DNA from: Muribaculaceae bacterium
GTDB lineage: Bacteria > Bacteroidota > Bacteroidia > Bacteroidales > Muribaculaceae
Length of the DNA stretch: 8,344 nucleotides
Assembly (NCBI GenBank): GCA_020026215.1
Contig: JAHHQT010000082.1
Span: 1-8,344, forward strand
Reading direction: 5' to 3'
Each line of letters starts with the position of its first letter. The stretch's first letter is position 1. Shown in pieces: positions 1 through 7,032 of the stretch. A program made the position numbers and the translations under genes. The notes below the pieces were generated by a model that saw only the letters and a program-made list of their open reading frames with translations, was not told the DNA's origin and made no database searches.

Positions 1-971
1 ACATTTTCTATGCAGACTCAGGCTCTGTAGCTGTTGAGGTCGCAATGAAAATGGCCATACAAGCCTCTATCAGCAAGACAGGAGCAACTAAGAAAGTAAA
101 TTTTGCAACTATCCGTTCAGGATACCACGGTGATACATGGAATGCCATGTCTGTTTGTGACCCTGTCACAGGGATGCACAGTTTATTCGGTCCAGCTCTT
201 ACCCCTCGTTATTTTGTCCAAACCCCTTCATGTGGCTTTTACGACGAATGGGATGAATCTTGTTTCGATGAAATGGAGAATGTTGTAAAAGAACATGCTC
301 CTGAATTGGCCGGTATCATTCTTGAACCGGTTGTCCAAGGAGCTGGAGGAATGAAGTTCTACCATCCCAACTATTTGAAGAAACTTCGTGAAATCTGCGA
401 CAAATACGACATATACTTGATTTTTGATGAAATCGCCACAGGGTTCGGGAGAACAGGCAAATTGTTTGCATCAGAACATGCAGGCGTACAACCCGACATT
501 ATGTGCATCGGCAAGTCTTTAACCGGTGGTTATTTGACCATGAGTGCCGTTGCAACCACCAAGGACGTCGCAGACACAATTTCTCGTGGCGAAGCAGGAG
601 TTCTGATGCATGGTCCAACATTTATGGGCAATCCATTGGCTTGTGCCATTGCTATCGAATCAATCAATCTTCTTCAAAAGAATGATTGGCATGCCAATGT
701 CATGAGAATTGAGAAGATTCTTAAAGAAGAAATGGCAATTGCCAAAACATTTGATTGCATTGACGATGTTCGCGTTCTAGGAGCTATTGGAGTGCTTCAA
801 ACTAAAAAATCAATTGATGTCGGTCAGTTCCAAAAATTTTGCGTAAAAGAAGGAATTTGGATTCGTCCATTTGGAAAAGTAGCTTATGTGATGCCTCCAT
901 TTATCATTTCAGACGATGACTTGAAATTCTTGGTTCGTAAATTTCTTAAAATCATCAAAGAAATATGTTAA
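1..971 (+). CDS. bioA: BioA, adenosylmethionine-8-amino-7-oxononanoate aminotransferase (5' end outside window)
   Basis: This PLP-dependent class III aminotransferase converts KAPA to DAPA, normally using S-adenosylmethionine as amino donor. The frame is open from the first complete codon at base 3, which already reads into the family motif DSGSVAVEVAMKMA. The ATG at 45 is therefore internal, and roughly the first 105 residues lie upstream. Visible landmarks are GYHGDTWNAMSVCDP near the start, EPVVQGAGGM, the cofactor-binding DEIATGFGRTGK (Asp codon at 426), and GKSLTGG with the presumed Schiff-base lysine at 513-515. Further on are HGPTFMGNPLACA and, near the end, VRVLGAIGV and IRPFGK. All match E. 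coli BioA as I recall it, including motifs that separate BioA from other class III aminotransferases. The gene overlaps bioF by 7 bp, implying co-transcription and probably coupled translation. No regulatory region is visible because the operon start is missing. Confidence 0.97.
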   Translation, partial: IFYADSGSVAVEVAMKMAIQASISKTGATKKVNFATIRSGYHGDTWNAMSVCDPVTGMHSLFGPALTPRYFVQTPSCGFYDEWDESCFDEMENVVKEHAPELAGIILEPVVQGAGGMKFYHPNYLKKLREICDKYDIYLIFDEIATGFGRTGKLFASEHAGVQPDIMCIGKSLTGGYLTMSAVATTKDVADTISRGEAGVLMHGPTFMGNPLACAIAIESINLLQKNDWHANVMRIEKILKEEMAIAKTFDCIDDVRVLGAIGVLQTKKSIDVGQFQKFCVKEGIWIRPFGKVAYVMPPFIISDDDLKFLVRKFLKIIKEIC

Positions 972-2092
972 ACCGTCTTTCCCAATATTTATCCGCAGTT
1001 GAACAAACGGGGAATCTTCGTTCTATACCATTAGAACCGATAGATGGATTAATCGATTTGACAAGCAACGACTATCTGGGAATTGCAAATGACCGAAACT
1101 TATTTTTTGAATTTTACAATCAATGTGATGCTCAAAAAATTTTCATGTCTTCCGTTGCGTCTCGCTTACTTTCTGACAAACAGAGTGATTTTGTAAATCT
1201 TGAAAATACATTATCAGATTTGTTTCATAAGAGTTGTTTGCTATTTAACAGCGGATATCATGCCAACACTGGCATTCTTCCAGCATTGGCAAACAAACAG
1301 ACTTTGATTTTAGCAGACAAATTTGTTCATGCCAGTATCATTGATGGCATCAAATTATCAGGAGCAGAATTTAACAGATTCAAGCACAATGACTTGGAAC
1401 ATCTTATCACACTTCTGAATAAATATGCCAACAAATATGAGCAAGTAATAGTCGTGGTTGAATCCATTTATAGCATGGATGGTGATTTATGCGACTTAAA
1501 ACAACTCGTTGAAATCAAATCTAAATATAAAAATATTGTTCTTTACGTTGACGAAGCTCACGGTTTTGGTGTCCGTGGCAAAAAAGGCCTAGGTCTTTGT
1601 GAAGAATTAAATGTCATAGACGATATTGACATTATTGTCGGCACATTAGGCAAGGCAATTGCTTCCTTTGGTGCATTTGTCATTGTGTCCGAAACAATAA
1701 AGAAATTTTTGATAAACTGTTCTCGCAGTTTTATTTTCTCAACGGCGATCCCTCCTATTTCTTGCAAATGGAGTCAGTTCGTCATTGAAAAGATGACAAC
1801 AATGACAGCAGAACGAGTAAATCTAATAAAGGTTAGCGAATATCTCAATTCTGCATTTGAAAAATACAATGGTAATATTCGCAGCCAATCACAAATAGTC
1901 CCACTGATTGTTGGAGACAGCGCAAAAGCGGTTGCTCTTTCTCAACAATTAAAGAAACTAGGCTATCAGGCATTACCTATCCGTAAACCGACAGTTCCAG
2001 AAGGAACAGAAAGAATACGGTTTAGCTTGAATGCTAAAATTGATATGAATTTAGCAGAGAAACTGCTTCTTGATTTAAAAACAATCTTATGA
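965..2092 (+). CDS. bioF: BioF, 8-amino-7-oxononanoate (KAPA) synthase
   Basis: This PLP-dependent alpha-oxoamine synthase condenses pimeloyl-ACP (or pimeloyl-CoA) with L-alanine to give KAPA, CO2 and free carrier. At 375 residues it is close to the family's usual 380-390. Recognisable elements are LTSNDYLGIA (about residues 32-41), the cofactor-stacking His122 in DKFVHASIIDG, DEAHGFGVRG with Asp196 and His199, and GTLGKA with the Schiff-base Lys230. The region around residues 62-80 (SSVASRLLSDKQSDF) is looser than the usual GSRLLxGN pattern, but the Ser-Arg core is kept. The ATG at 965 lies 7 bp inside the end of bioA and gives a normal N-terminus. The gene ends in TGA, sharing an ATGA overlap with the next gene. 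Related enzymes with the same fold (2-amino-3-ketobutyrate CoA ligase, 5-aminolevulinate synthase) are unlikely given the operon. Confidence 0.95.
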   Translation: MLNRLSQYLSAVEQTGNLRSIPLEPIDGLIDLTSNDYLGIANDRNLFFEFYNQCDAQKIFMSSVASRLLSDKQSDFVNLENTLSDLFHKSCLLFNSGYHANTGILPALANKQTLILADKFVHASIIDGIKLSGAEFNRFKHNDLEHLITLLNKYANKYEQVIVVVESIYSMDGDLCDLKQLVEIKSKYKNIVLYVDEAHGFGVRGKKGLGLCEELNVIDDIDIIVGTLGKAIASFGAFVIVSETIKKFLINCSRSFIFSTAIPPISCKWSQFVIEKMTTMTAERVNLIKVSEYLNSAFEKYNGNIRSQSQIVPLIVGDSAKAVALSQQLKKLGYQALPIRKPTVPEGTERIRFSLNAKIDMNLAEKLLLDLKTIL

Positions 2093-3477
2093 AATATATT
2101 ATTCTAAATAAGCAAAACAACAAGTCAATCATTCTATTTTTTACAGGATGGGGTATGGATTCCAACCCTTTCAAAAAGATAGAAGAACCCGGATACGACT
2201 ATGCTTTAATTTACGACTATTCAGATTTTGAACTTGACTTGAATTTAGAAGGATATACTAACATTCATATTTTTGCTTGGTCATTTGGAGTATTTGCAGC
2301 TGCACAATGGATTGCTCAAAAAGGCATTAAGCCAACATCGTCCATTGCGATTAACGGTACAATCTATCCGATTGATGAAAATAGGGGAATTCCTTTAAAT
2401 ATTTTTCAAGGTACCCTTAACAATCTAAACGAGCGTACATTGATGAAATTTAATCGCAGGATATGCGGTTCAGCCGAACAATACAAGTCTTTTGTAGAGC
2501 ATCAGCCTCAAAGAGACCTACCTTCTTTAAAAGAAGAATTAATTGCTATGCAAGAGCACAATGCCAACAATCAAGAGGTCTATAACAATTGGGACAAAGC
2601 CTATATAAGTGAAAACGACTACATCTTCCCTGCCGAGAATCAGAAACGTGCTTGGCAAAATAACGCAAAGATTACCATTACTCTAAACGAATCACATCTG
2701 CCCAAACAGATTGAAAATATTATTATATCAAATCTAATCAACAAAGATTTGATTAAACAACGCTTTGAAAAGAGCATTGAAACATATAATATATATGCAA
2801 ATGGGCAGCAGAAAATAGCAAATCGACTATTTGAGAAATGGTGCAATATCGGTTTTGACACACATAAAAAGATTTATGAAATTGGTTGTGGTACAGGTTT
2901 ATTTACAGAGACCTATCAATACAATTTAAAGCCACAATACCTGCTTCTTAATGATTTGGCAGAGTTACCACAGATGAAAGATATAAAAGATGTACAGAAT
3001 GTTGAATTCATTTCCGGTGATGCAGAATCTTTTAAACCGGAAAGAAAATTTGATTACATTGTCTCGGCATCAACAATTCAATGGTTTGAGAACATCCCAT
3101 TGTTCTTCAAGCACATCAACAATTTTCTTGAGCCAAAAGGAATGATTGTTTTTTCGACCTTTGGTCCAAACAATATGAAAGAAATAAGAAATGCTTTTTC
3201 TTCATCATTAAATTACCCTACTTCCCAGGAATTAAAAGGAGCCTTGGAAGATGCCAATTTCAAAGTCTTGGATATAGATGAAGAAACAATTACCCAGAAC
3301 TTCAAAACGCCACACGACTTGCTTAAAAGCATCAAGTGTACTGGCGTCAATGGGCTGAAGTCTGCAAATCCTATTTCAAAAGAAAAGATTAATCAATTAA
3401 AGGAGTTGTTACCCCACAAAGATGGAATGTATCAACTCACCTATAATCCTATATACATTATAGCGATTAAAAACTAA
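2089..3477 (+). CDS. bioG-bioC: BioG-BioC fusion: pimeloyl-ACP methyl ester esterase joined to malonyl-ACP O-methyltransferase
   Basis: One 462-residue protein carries the first and last steps of pimelate-moiety synthesis. Residues 1 to about 215 match BioG (DUF452), an alpha/beta-hydrolase that cleaves pimeloyl-ACP methyl ester. FFTGWGMD is followed by the nucleophile Ser65 in AWSFG, and Asp177 and His203 are the likely remaining triad members. Residues from about 222 match BioC, an SAM-dependent methyltransferase. The entry motif RFEKSIETYN is followed by SAM-binding motif I, EIGCGTG (264-270), and SASTIQWF (326-333), the counterpart of the SNLALQW segment in BioC. The two domains are separated by fewer than 20 residues, and each is close to the size of the stand-alone protein. 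The start overlaps the bioF stop in ATGA. BioG-BioC fusions are known in Bacteroidetes; the domain limits are my estimate. Confidence 0.93.
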   Translation: MKYIILNKQNNKSIILFFTGWGMDSNPFKKIEEPGYDYALIYDYSDFELDLNLEGYTNIHIFAWSFGVFAAAQWIAQKGIKPTSSIAINGTIYPIDENRGIPLNIFQGTLNNLNERTLMKFNRRICGSAEQYKSFVEHQPQRDLPSLKEELIAMQEHNANNQEVYNNWDKAYISENDYIFPAENQKRAWQNNAKITITLNESHLPKQIENIIISNLINKDLIKQRFEKSIETYNIYANGQQKIANRLFEKWCNIGFDTHKKIYEIGCGTGLFTETYQYNLKPQYLLLNDLAELPQMKDIKDVQNVEFISGDAESFKPERKFDYIVSASTIQWFENIPLFFKHINNFLEPKGMIVFSTFGPNNMKEIRNAFSSSLNYPTSQELKGALEDANFKVLDIDEETITQNFKTPHDLLKSIKCTGVNGLKSANPISKEKINQLKELLPHKDGMYQLTYNPIYIIAIKN

Positions 3478-3482
3478 CAAAT

Positions 3483-4127
3483 ATGAAAGATACAATTTTT
3501 GTAAGCGGAATTGGCACCAACGTTGGCAAAAGCTTTGCAACAGGCTGGTTGGCTAACAAATTAAATAGTGAAGGTAAAAATACCATTACTCTTAAAATGA
3601 TACAAACCGGAGATGACGGATATTCTGAAGATATAGATATTCACCGGAAAGTTATGAACATACCTTATATAGAAGAGGATAAGGATTTTACAACAGCTCC
3701 TATCATCATGACCTACCCTGCTTCTCCTCATTTAGCAGCAAGAATCGACAACGTAGAGATTGATCTTTCCCGCATCAAGAAATCGCAAGAAAAACTATAT
3801 CAAATATACGATATAATCTTAATGGAAGGTGCTGGAGGCTTAATGGTCCCTATCCAAGAAGACTATTTAACTATCGATTACATCAAAGAAAACAATCTCC
3901 CATTGGCATTGGTAGTGAATGGACAACTTGGCTCAATCAACCATGCTTTGCTTTCCTTAGAAGCAATAAAGAGTAGAAATATAGACCTGAGATATGTGAT
4001 TTACAATCCGTTCTTTGATGAAGACAAAATCATTGCCAAAGAGACACAAAGATACCTTGAGAATTTTGTTCACAAGCGCCACAAAGAAACAGAATTCTTA
4101 TTAATGGATGACTTGAATTTAAAATAA
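3483..4127 (+). CDS. bioD: BioD, ATP-dependent dethiobiotin synthetase
   Basis: BioD closes the ureido ring of dethiobiotin from DAPA, CO2 and ATP. The 214-residue product has a P-loop near its start, GIGTNVGKS (residues 9-17), a variant of the family's GTDTxVGKT. Lys38 sits in the LKMIQTG segment that corresponds to the catalytic KPVxSG lysine. The conserved EGAGGLMVP begins at Glu115, and the ALVVNGQLGSINHALLSLEA stretch resembles the family's VVxxxLGxINHxLLT motif. Length is normal (E. coli BioD is about 224). The gene starts 5 bp after the bioG-bioC stop, with no room for a separate promoter, and is followed after 2 bp by the exonuclease gene. It is the last recognised biotin gene of the cluster. 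Confidence 0.95.
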   Translation: MKDTIFVSGIGTNVGKSFATGWLANKLNSEGKNTITLKMIQTGDDGYSEDIDIHRKVMNIPYIEEDKDFTTAPIIMTYPASPHLAARIDNVEIDLSRIKKSQEKLYQIYDIILMEGAGGLMVPIQEDYLTIDYIKENNLPLALVVNGQLGSINHALLSLEAIKSRNIDLRYVIYNPFFDEDKIIAKETQRYLENFVHKRHKETEFLLMDDLNLK

Positions 4128-4129
4128 GA

Positions 4130-4774
4130 ATGATTAATAATAAAAACTATACAATAGCTATAACAAAAGAAGAATTATCAAAATTGCCTCGTGTCGATTA
4201 TTTCGGCCAAATAAAAATTATTGAGACCGAAGCCGAAATGCACAAAGCAATTGAGGTTTTACGCAATCAAAAGTTAATTGGATTTGATACAGAATCCCGT
4301 CCCCGTTTTAAAAAAGGATTGGTCACCCACGTTTCATTAATCCAATTAGCCACTGAAGACATTTGCTTTTTGTTTAGAATTTGCAAACTAAAAAACATAG
4401 AGCCACTCAAAGAGATTTTTGAATCAGCAAATATTTTGAAAATAGGATTATCAATACATGATGATTTCCATATTCTATCAAATGATTACAAACTCTCTCC
4501 CAAAGGTTTTATAGACTTACAGAAGATAGTTCCTAAATATAATTTTTCGAACACCAGTCTTCAAAAGATTTATGCAATTCTATTCGATGAGAGAATCTCG
4601 AAAAGCCAACAATTATCAAACTGGGAAGCTGAATTTTTGACTGCTGCACAGCAAAAATATGCAGCTATCGATGCTTGGGCATGCATACAAATTTATAAAG
4701 AAATTAAGAGTCCGAAATTCAAGCCGGAGAATTTAAAATACAAACAATACATACCCGACGATGAAGAAGTTTAA
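4130..4774 (+). CDS. 3'-5' exonuclease, DEDDy superfamily (RNase D / WRN-exonuclease-like)
   Basis: This is a predicted nuclease with a single 3'-5' exonuclease domain of the RNase D/WRN type and no HRDC or helicase domain. All three Exo motifs are visible. Exo I is FDTE with Asp53 and Glu55. Exo II is IHDDF with Asp111/Asp112, in the position of the family's GxxxxxD segment. Exo III is YAAIDAW with Tyr177 and Asp181, the YxxxD spacing of the DEDDy subgroup. The remaining sequence (THVSLIQLAT, FIDLQ, LSNWE) fits the fold. The substrate, RNA or DNA, cannot be told from sequence. The gene begins 2 bp after bioD, so it is probably co-transcribed with the biotin genes although no biotin role is known for the family. 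Its last 14 bp overlap the next gene. Confidence 0.88.
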   Translation: MINNKNYTIAITKEELSKLPRVDYFGQIKIIETEAEMHKAIEVLRNQKLIGFDTESRPRFKKGLVTHVSLIQLATEDICFLFRICKLKNIEPLKEIFESANILKIGLSIHDDFHILSNDYKLSPKGFIDLQKIVPKYNFSNTSLQKIYAILFDERISKSQQLSNWEAEFLTAAQQKYAAIDAWACIQIYKEIKSPKFKPENLKYKQYIPDDEEV

Positions 4775-4988
4775 AAAATCCCAACTCTTGCCGCCAATAT
4801 TATTAGTCTATTTAGGATTTATGGCCTACTTGGGAAGAAATCTTTTCTTTGAAGGAGAATATCTTTACTATTTTTCAGTACTTGGTATTTCCCTTCTGGT
4901 TATTATTCTTTTATACTTCTCTTTACGTAGAAAAGAACGCCTGAAAGAGCAAAAAAATCGAGAGGAAGAAAAAGATTCAAATAATTAA
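4761..4988 (+). CDS. Small two-pass membrane protein of unknown function
   Basis: I do not recognise this 75-residue protein. A short basic N-terminus (KKFKK) precedes a hydrophobic segment at about residues 9-30, containing PPILLVYLGFMAYLG. A short loop with acidic residues (FFEGEY) follows, then a second hydrophobic segment at about 35-55. The strongly charged tail runs RRKERLKEQKNREEE to the end. Two transmembrane helices with both termini in the cytoplasm fit the positive-inside rule. The ATG lies 14 bp inside the exonuclease gene in another frame, so translation is probably coupled. It is the last gene of the operon, and its final codons form the left arm of the terminator. A real gene is likely because the hydrophobic pattern is coherent and the packing is tight, but function is unknown. 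Confidence 0.72.
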   Translation: MKKFKKSQLLPPILLVYLGFMAYLGRNLFFEGEYLYYFSVLGISLLVIILLYFSLRRKERLKEQKNREEEKDSNN

Positions 4989-5020
4989 ATTGTAAACTTT
5001 GGTTGAATCTCTTTTTTTTG
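4973..5020 (+). terminator. Intrinsic terminator of the biotin operon
   Basis: AGATTCAA (4973-4980) pairs with TTGAATCT (5003-5010), giving an 8-bp stem with a 22-nt loop, followed at once by C and eight T (5012-5019). The left arm lies in the last codons of the small membrane protein gene. The stem is A/T-rich and the loop long, so efficiency is uncertain. The -33 box of the next promoter lies in the loop. Confidence 0.65.
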
Positions 5021-5028
5021 TATTTTTG
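4998..5028 (+). promoter_or_regulatory. Bacteroidetes-type sigma-ABfr promoter for the phosphohexomutase gene
   Basis: TTTG at 4998-5001 and TATTTTTG at 5021-5028 match the Bacteroidetes -33 TTTG and -7 TAnnTTTG boxes exactly, with a 19-bp spacer. Transcription should begin near 5033-5036, leaving an A/T-rich leader of about 25 nt before the ATG at 5059. No Shine-Dalgarno sequence is seen, as is usual in this phylum. Confidence 0.8.
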
Positions 5029-5058
5029 TTAAAATGAAAATTTTAAATCAACTAATAT

Positions 5059-6804
5059 ATGGATAACGAATTATTAAAAGTAGTAACTGCCAAGGCTAAA
5101 AAATGGCTTGGCGCAGAATACGATGAAGAAACAAGAGCTGCTGTAAAGCAAATGTTGGAAAATGAAGACAAAACAGAATTAATCGAATCATTTTACAAAG
5201 ACCTTGAATTTGGTACAGGAGGATTACGTGGTATTATGGGTGCAGGTAGTAACCGCATGAACATTTATACCGTCGGTGCAGCAACACAAGGTTTGTCGAA
5301 CTATTTGAAAGTTGCATTTAAGGATTTAGACGAAATCAAAGTGGCCGTTGGTCATGATGTTAGAAACAATAGTAGAAAATTTGCAGAAATCGTTGCTGAC
5401 ATCTTCTCTGCTAACGGTATCAAAGTCTATTTGTTTGATTCTTGTCGTCCTACTCCTGAAATCTCATTCGCTATCCGCCATTTCGGTTGCCAAAGCGGTG
5501 TTATCATCACAGCTTCTCACAACCCTAAAGAATATAACGGCTATAAGGCTTATTGGAATGATGGCGCTCAAATGATTGCCCCTCATGACGTAAATACAAT
5601 CAAATACGTTAATGAAATCACTAACGTAAAAGATATTAAATTCGAAGGTGATAAATCTAAAATCCAAATTATTGGTGAAGATGTAGATAAAATCTATCTT
5701 GAAAAAATCAAATCTCTATCACTTAGTCCGGAAGCAATCCAACGTCACCACGATATGAAGATTGTTTACACTCCTATTCATGGTACAGGTAAAAATTTAA
5801 TTCCAAGATCACTTAAAAACTTCGGTTTCACAAATATTATTCACGTTCCTGAACAAGATATTCAAAGTGGTGATTTCCCAACTGTAGTCTCTCCAAACCC
5901 TGAAGAGCCTTCAGCTATGGCCATGGCTATCGAAAAGGCAAAAGAAACAGACGCTGAAATCATTATGGCTTCTGACCCTGATGCAGACCGTATTGGTTTG
6001 GTTATTCGTGACGATAAAGGAGAATATGTTTTAATCAACGGTAACCAAATTGTAATGATTTTCTTGAACTACTTAATGACAAGAAACGGTGAGCTTGGTA
6101 AACTTACAGGAAACGAATACATTGTTAAGACAATCGTTACAACTGAAACAATCCGTCACATTGCTGAAAAGCAAAACATCAAGATGTATGACTGCTTCAC
6201 TGGTTTCAAATGGATTGCTAATGTAATGAGAGACAATGAAGGTAAAGCCAAATATCTTGGTGGAGGTGAAGAAAGCTACGGCTTCTTGGCACAAGACTTC
6301 GTTCGTGATAAAGATGCCGTTTCAGCTATCTCTCTTATGGCTGAAATTGCAGCATAGGCAAAAGATAAAGGCATGAACATGATTTCCATGCTTCAAGATA
6401 TTTATATGAAGTATGGTTATTCACGAGAAAAAGGTATAGCTCTTGTAAGAAAAGGTAAATCCGGTGCAGAAGAAATTCTTGCATTAATGAAACAATTCCG
6501 CGAAGAACCACCTAAGGCTATCGCTGGTTCAAAAGTTATCATTGTCAAAGATTATCAAAACCTTACTCAAACAAATACAGTTACAGGTGAAGTTACAAAA
6601 CTTGACATGCCTGCGACTTCAAACGTATTACAATATTTCACTGAAGATGAGACCAAGGTTTCTGTACGTCCATCCGGAACTGAACCTAAAATCAAATTCT
6701 ACATTGAAGTTCGTGACACAATGAAGAACAAAGAGGAATATCACGCTCTTGAAACTAAAGCCGATGCCAAAATTGCTACTATCGCTAAGGAATTAGGCAT
6801 CTAG
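5059..6804 (+). pseudogene. Phospho-sugar mutase (PgcA-type phosphoglucomutase/phosphomannomutase) interrupted by an in-frame TAG
   Basis: This is an alpha-D-phosphohexomutase gene; such enzymes interconvert hexose 1- and 6-phosphates. The frame spans 581 codons, the length of B. subtilis PgcA as I recall it, but codon 433 (6355-6357) is TAG. Before the stop are FGTGGLRGIMGAGSNRMN (domain 1), the phosphoserine loop TASHNP with Ser153, the metal loop DPDADR (306-311) and the sugar-binding loop GEESYG (403-408). After the stop the same frame continues with normal family sequence, including the domain-4 phosphate-binding loop RPSGTEPK from residue 537. The first piece (5059-6357, 432 residues) would lack most of domain 4 and probably be inactive. 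An ATG at 6373 opens the second piece (143 residues). No other damage is visible, so a recent nonsense mutation, a sequencing error, or suppression of the stop are all possible. It has its own promoter and terminator. Confidence 0.9.
6355..6357 (+). other. In-frame amber codon splitting the phosphohexomutase gene
   Basis: The codons read AEIAA-TAG-AKDKGMN with the frame conserved on both sides. In B. subtilis PgcA, as I recall it, the aligned position is phenylalanine, so an aromatic residue is expected. Tryptophan (TGG) differs from TAG by one G-to-A change. The replaced residue is an inference; the stop is seen directly. Confidence 0.9.
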
Positions 6805-6818
6805 TCCGAGAGATCGTA

Positions 6819-6869
6819 ATAATAAAAATGCAACAAAAACAATAATAGTTTTTGTTGCATTTTTATTAT
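6819..6869 (+). terminator. Perfect 22-bp hairpin terminator after the phosphohexomutase gene
   Basis: Bases 6819-6840 pair perfectly with 6848-6869 around the 7-nt loop AATAATA. The right arm contains GTTTTTGTTGCATTTTTATT, so the 3' side supplies T-rich runs. The structure is nearly symmetrical and could also act on the minus strand. It lies 15 bp after the TAG at 6802-6804 and separates this gene from the sigma-factor gene. Confidence 0.82.
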
Positions 6870-6915
6870 ATCCAACTATGAAATTATGCAAGCCAACGAA
6901 AAAAGGCTGAAAAAA

Positions 6916-6947
6916 TTTTATTATTACACAAAAATAGTTTAGCTTTG
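6916..6947 (+). promoter_or_regulatory. Candidate Bacteroidetes-type promoter for the ECF sigma-factor gene
   Basis: TAGCTTTG at 6940-6947 matches the -7 consensus TAnnTTTG exactly. TTTT at 6916-6919, with a 20-bp spacer, is a one-mismatch -33 box. The start site would fall near 6952-6955, giving a leader of about 80 nt before the ATG at 7033, longer than for the mutase gene. The leader shows no strong structure by eye. Confidence 0.6.
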
Positions 6948-7032
6948 TGTCTTAGTAAACAAAATTTAATAACCTAAAATTCATCTGCCTATAGAATCTA
7001 TATTACTCAATAATCAAAAAATTGAATAATTA

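Noticed and set aside
45..47. The ATG at 45 as the start of bioA
   Set aside because: The frame upstream is open to base 3 and encodes the conserved DSGSVAVEVA motif, so this ATG is an internal methionine.
1139..1210. Loss of function in BioF because of the loose GSRLLxGN-like motif at residues 62-80
   Set aside because: The Ser-Arg core is kept, and His122, Asp196, His199 and Lys230 are all present; variation here is common in the family.
2640..2861. A minus-strand frame of 73 codons across the BioG-BioC junction
   Set aside because: It is fully inside a gene whose motifs continue on the + strand; its hydrophobic look comes from the opposite strand's codons.
3478..3482. A separate promoter before bioD
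   Set aside because: Only 5 bp separate it from the previous gene, and no TTTG/TAnnTTTG pair stands out nearby.
5464..5667. A minus-strand frame of 67 codons inside the phosphohexomutase gene
   Set aside because: It is antisense to well-conserved mutase sequence and has no supporting signal.
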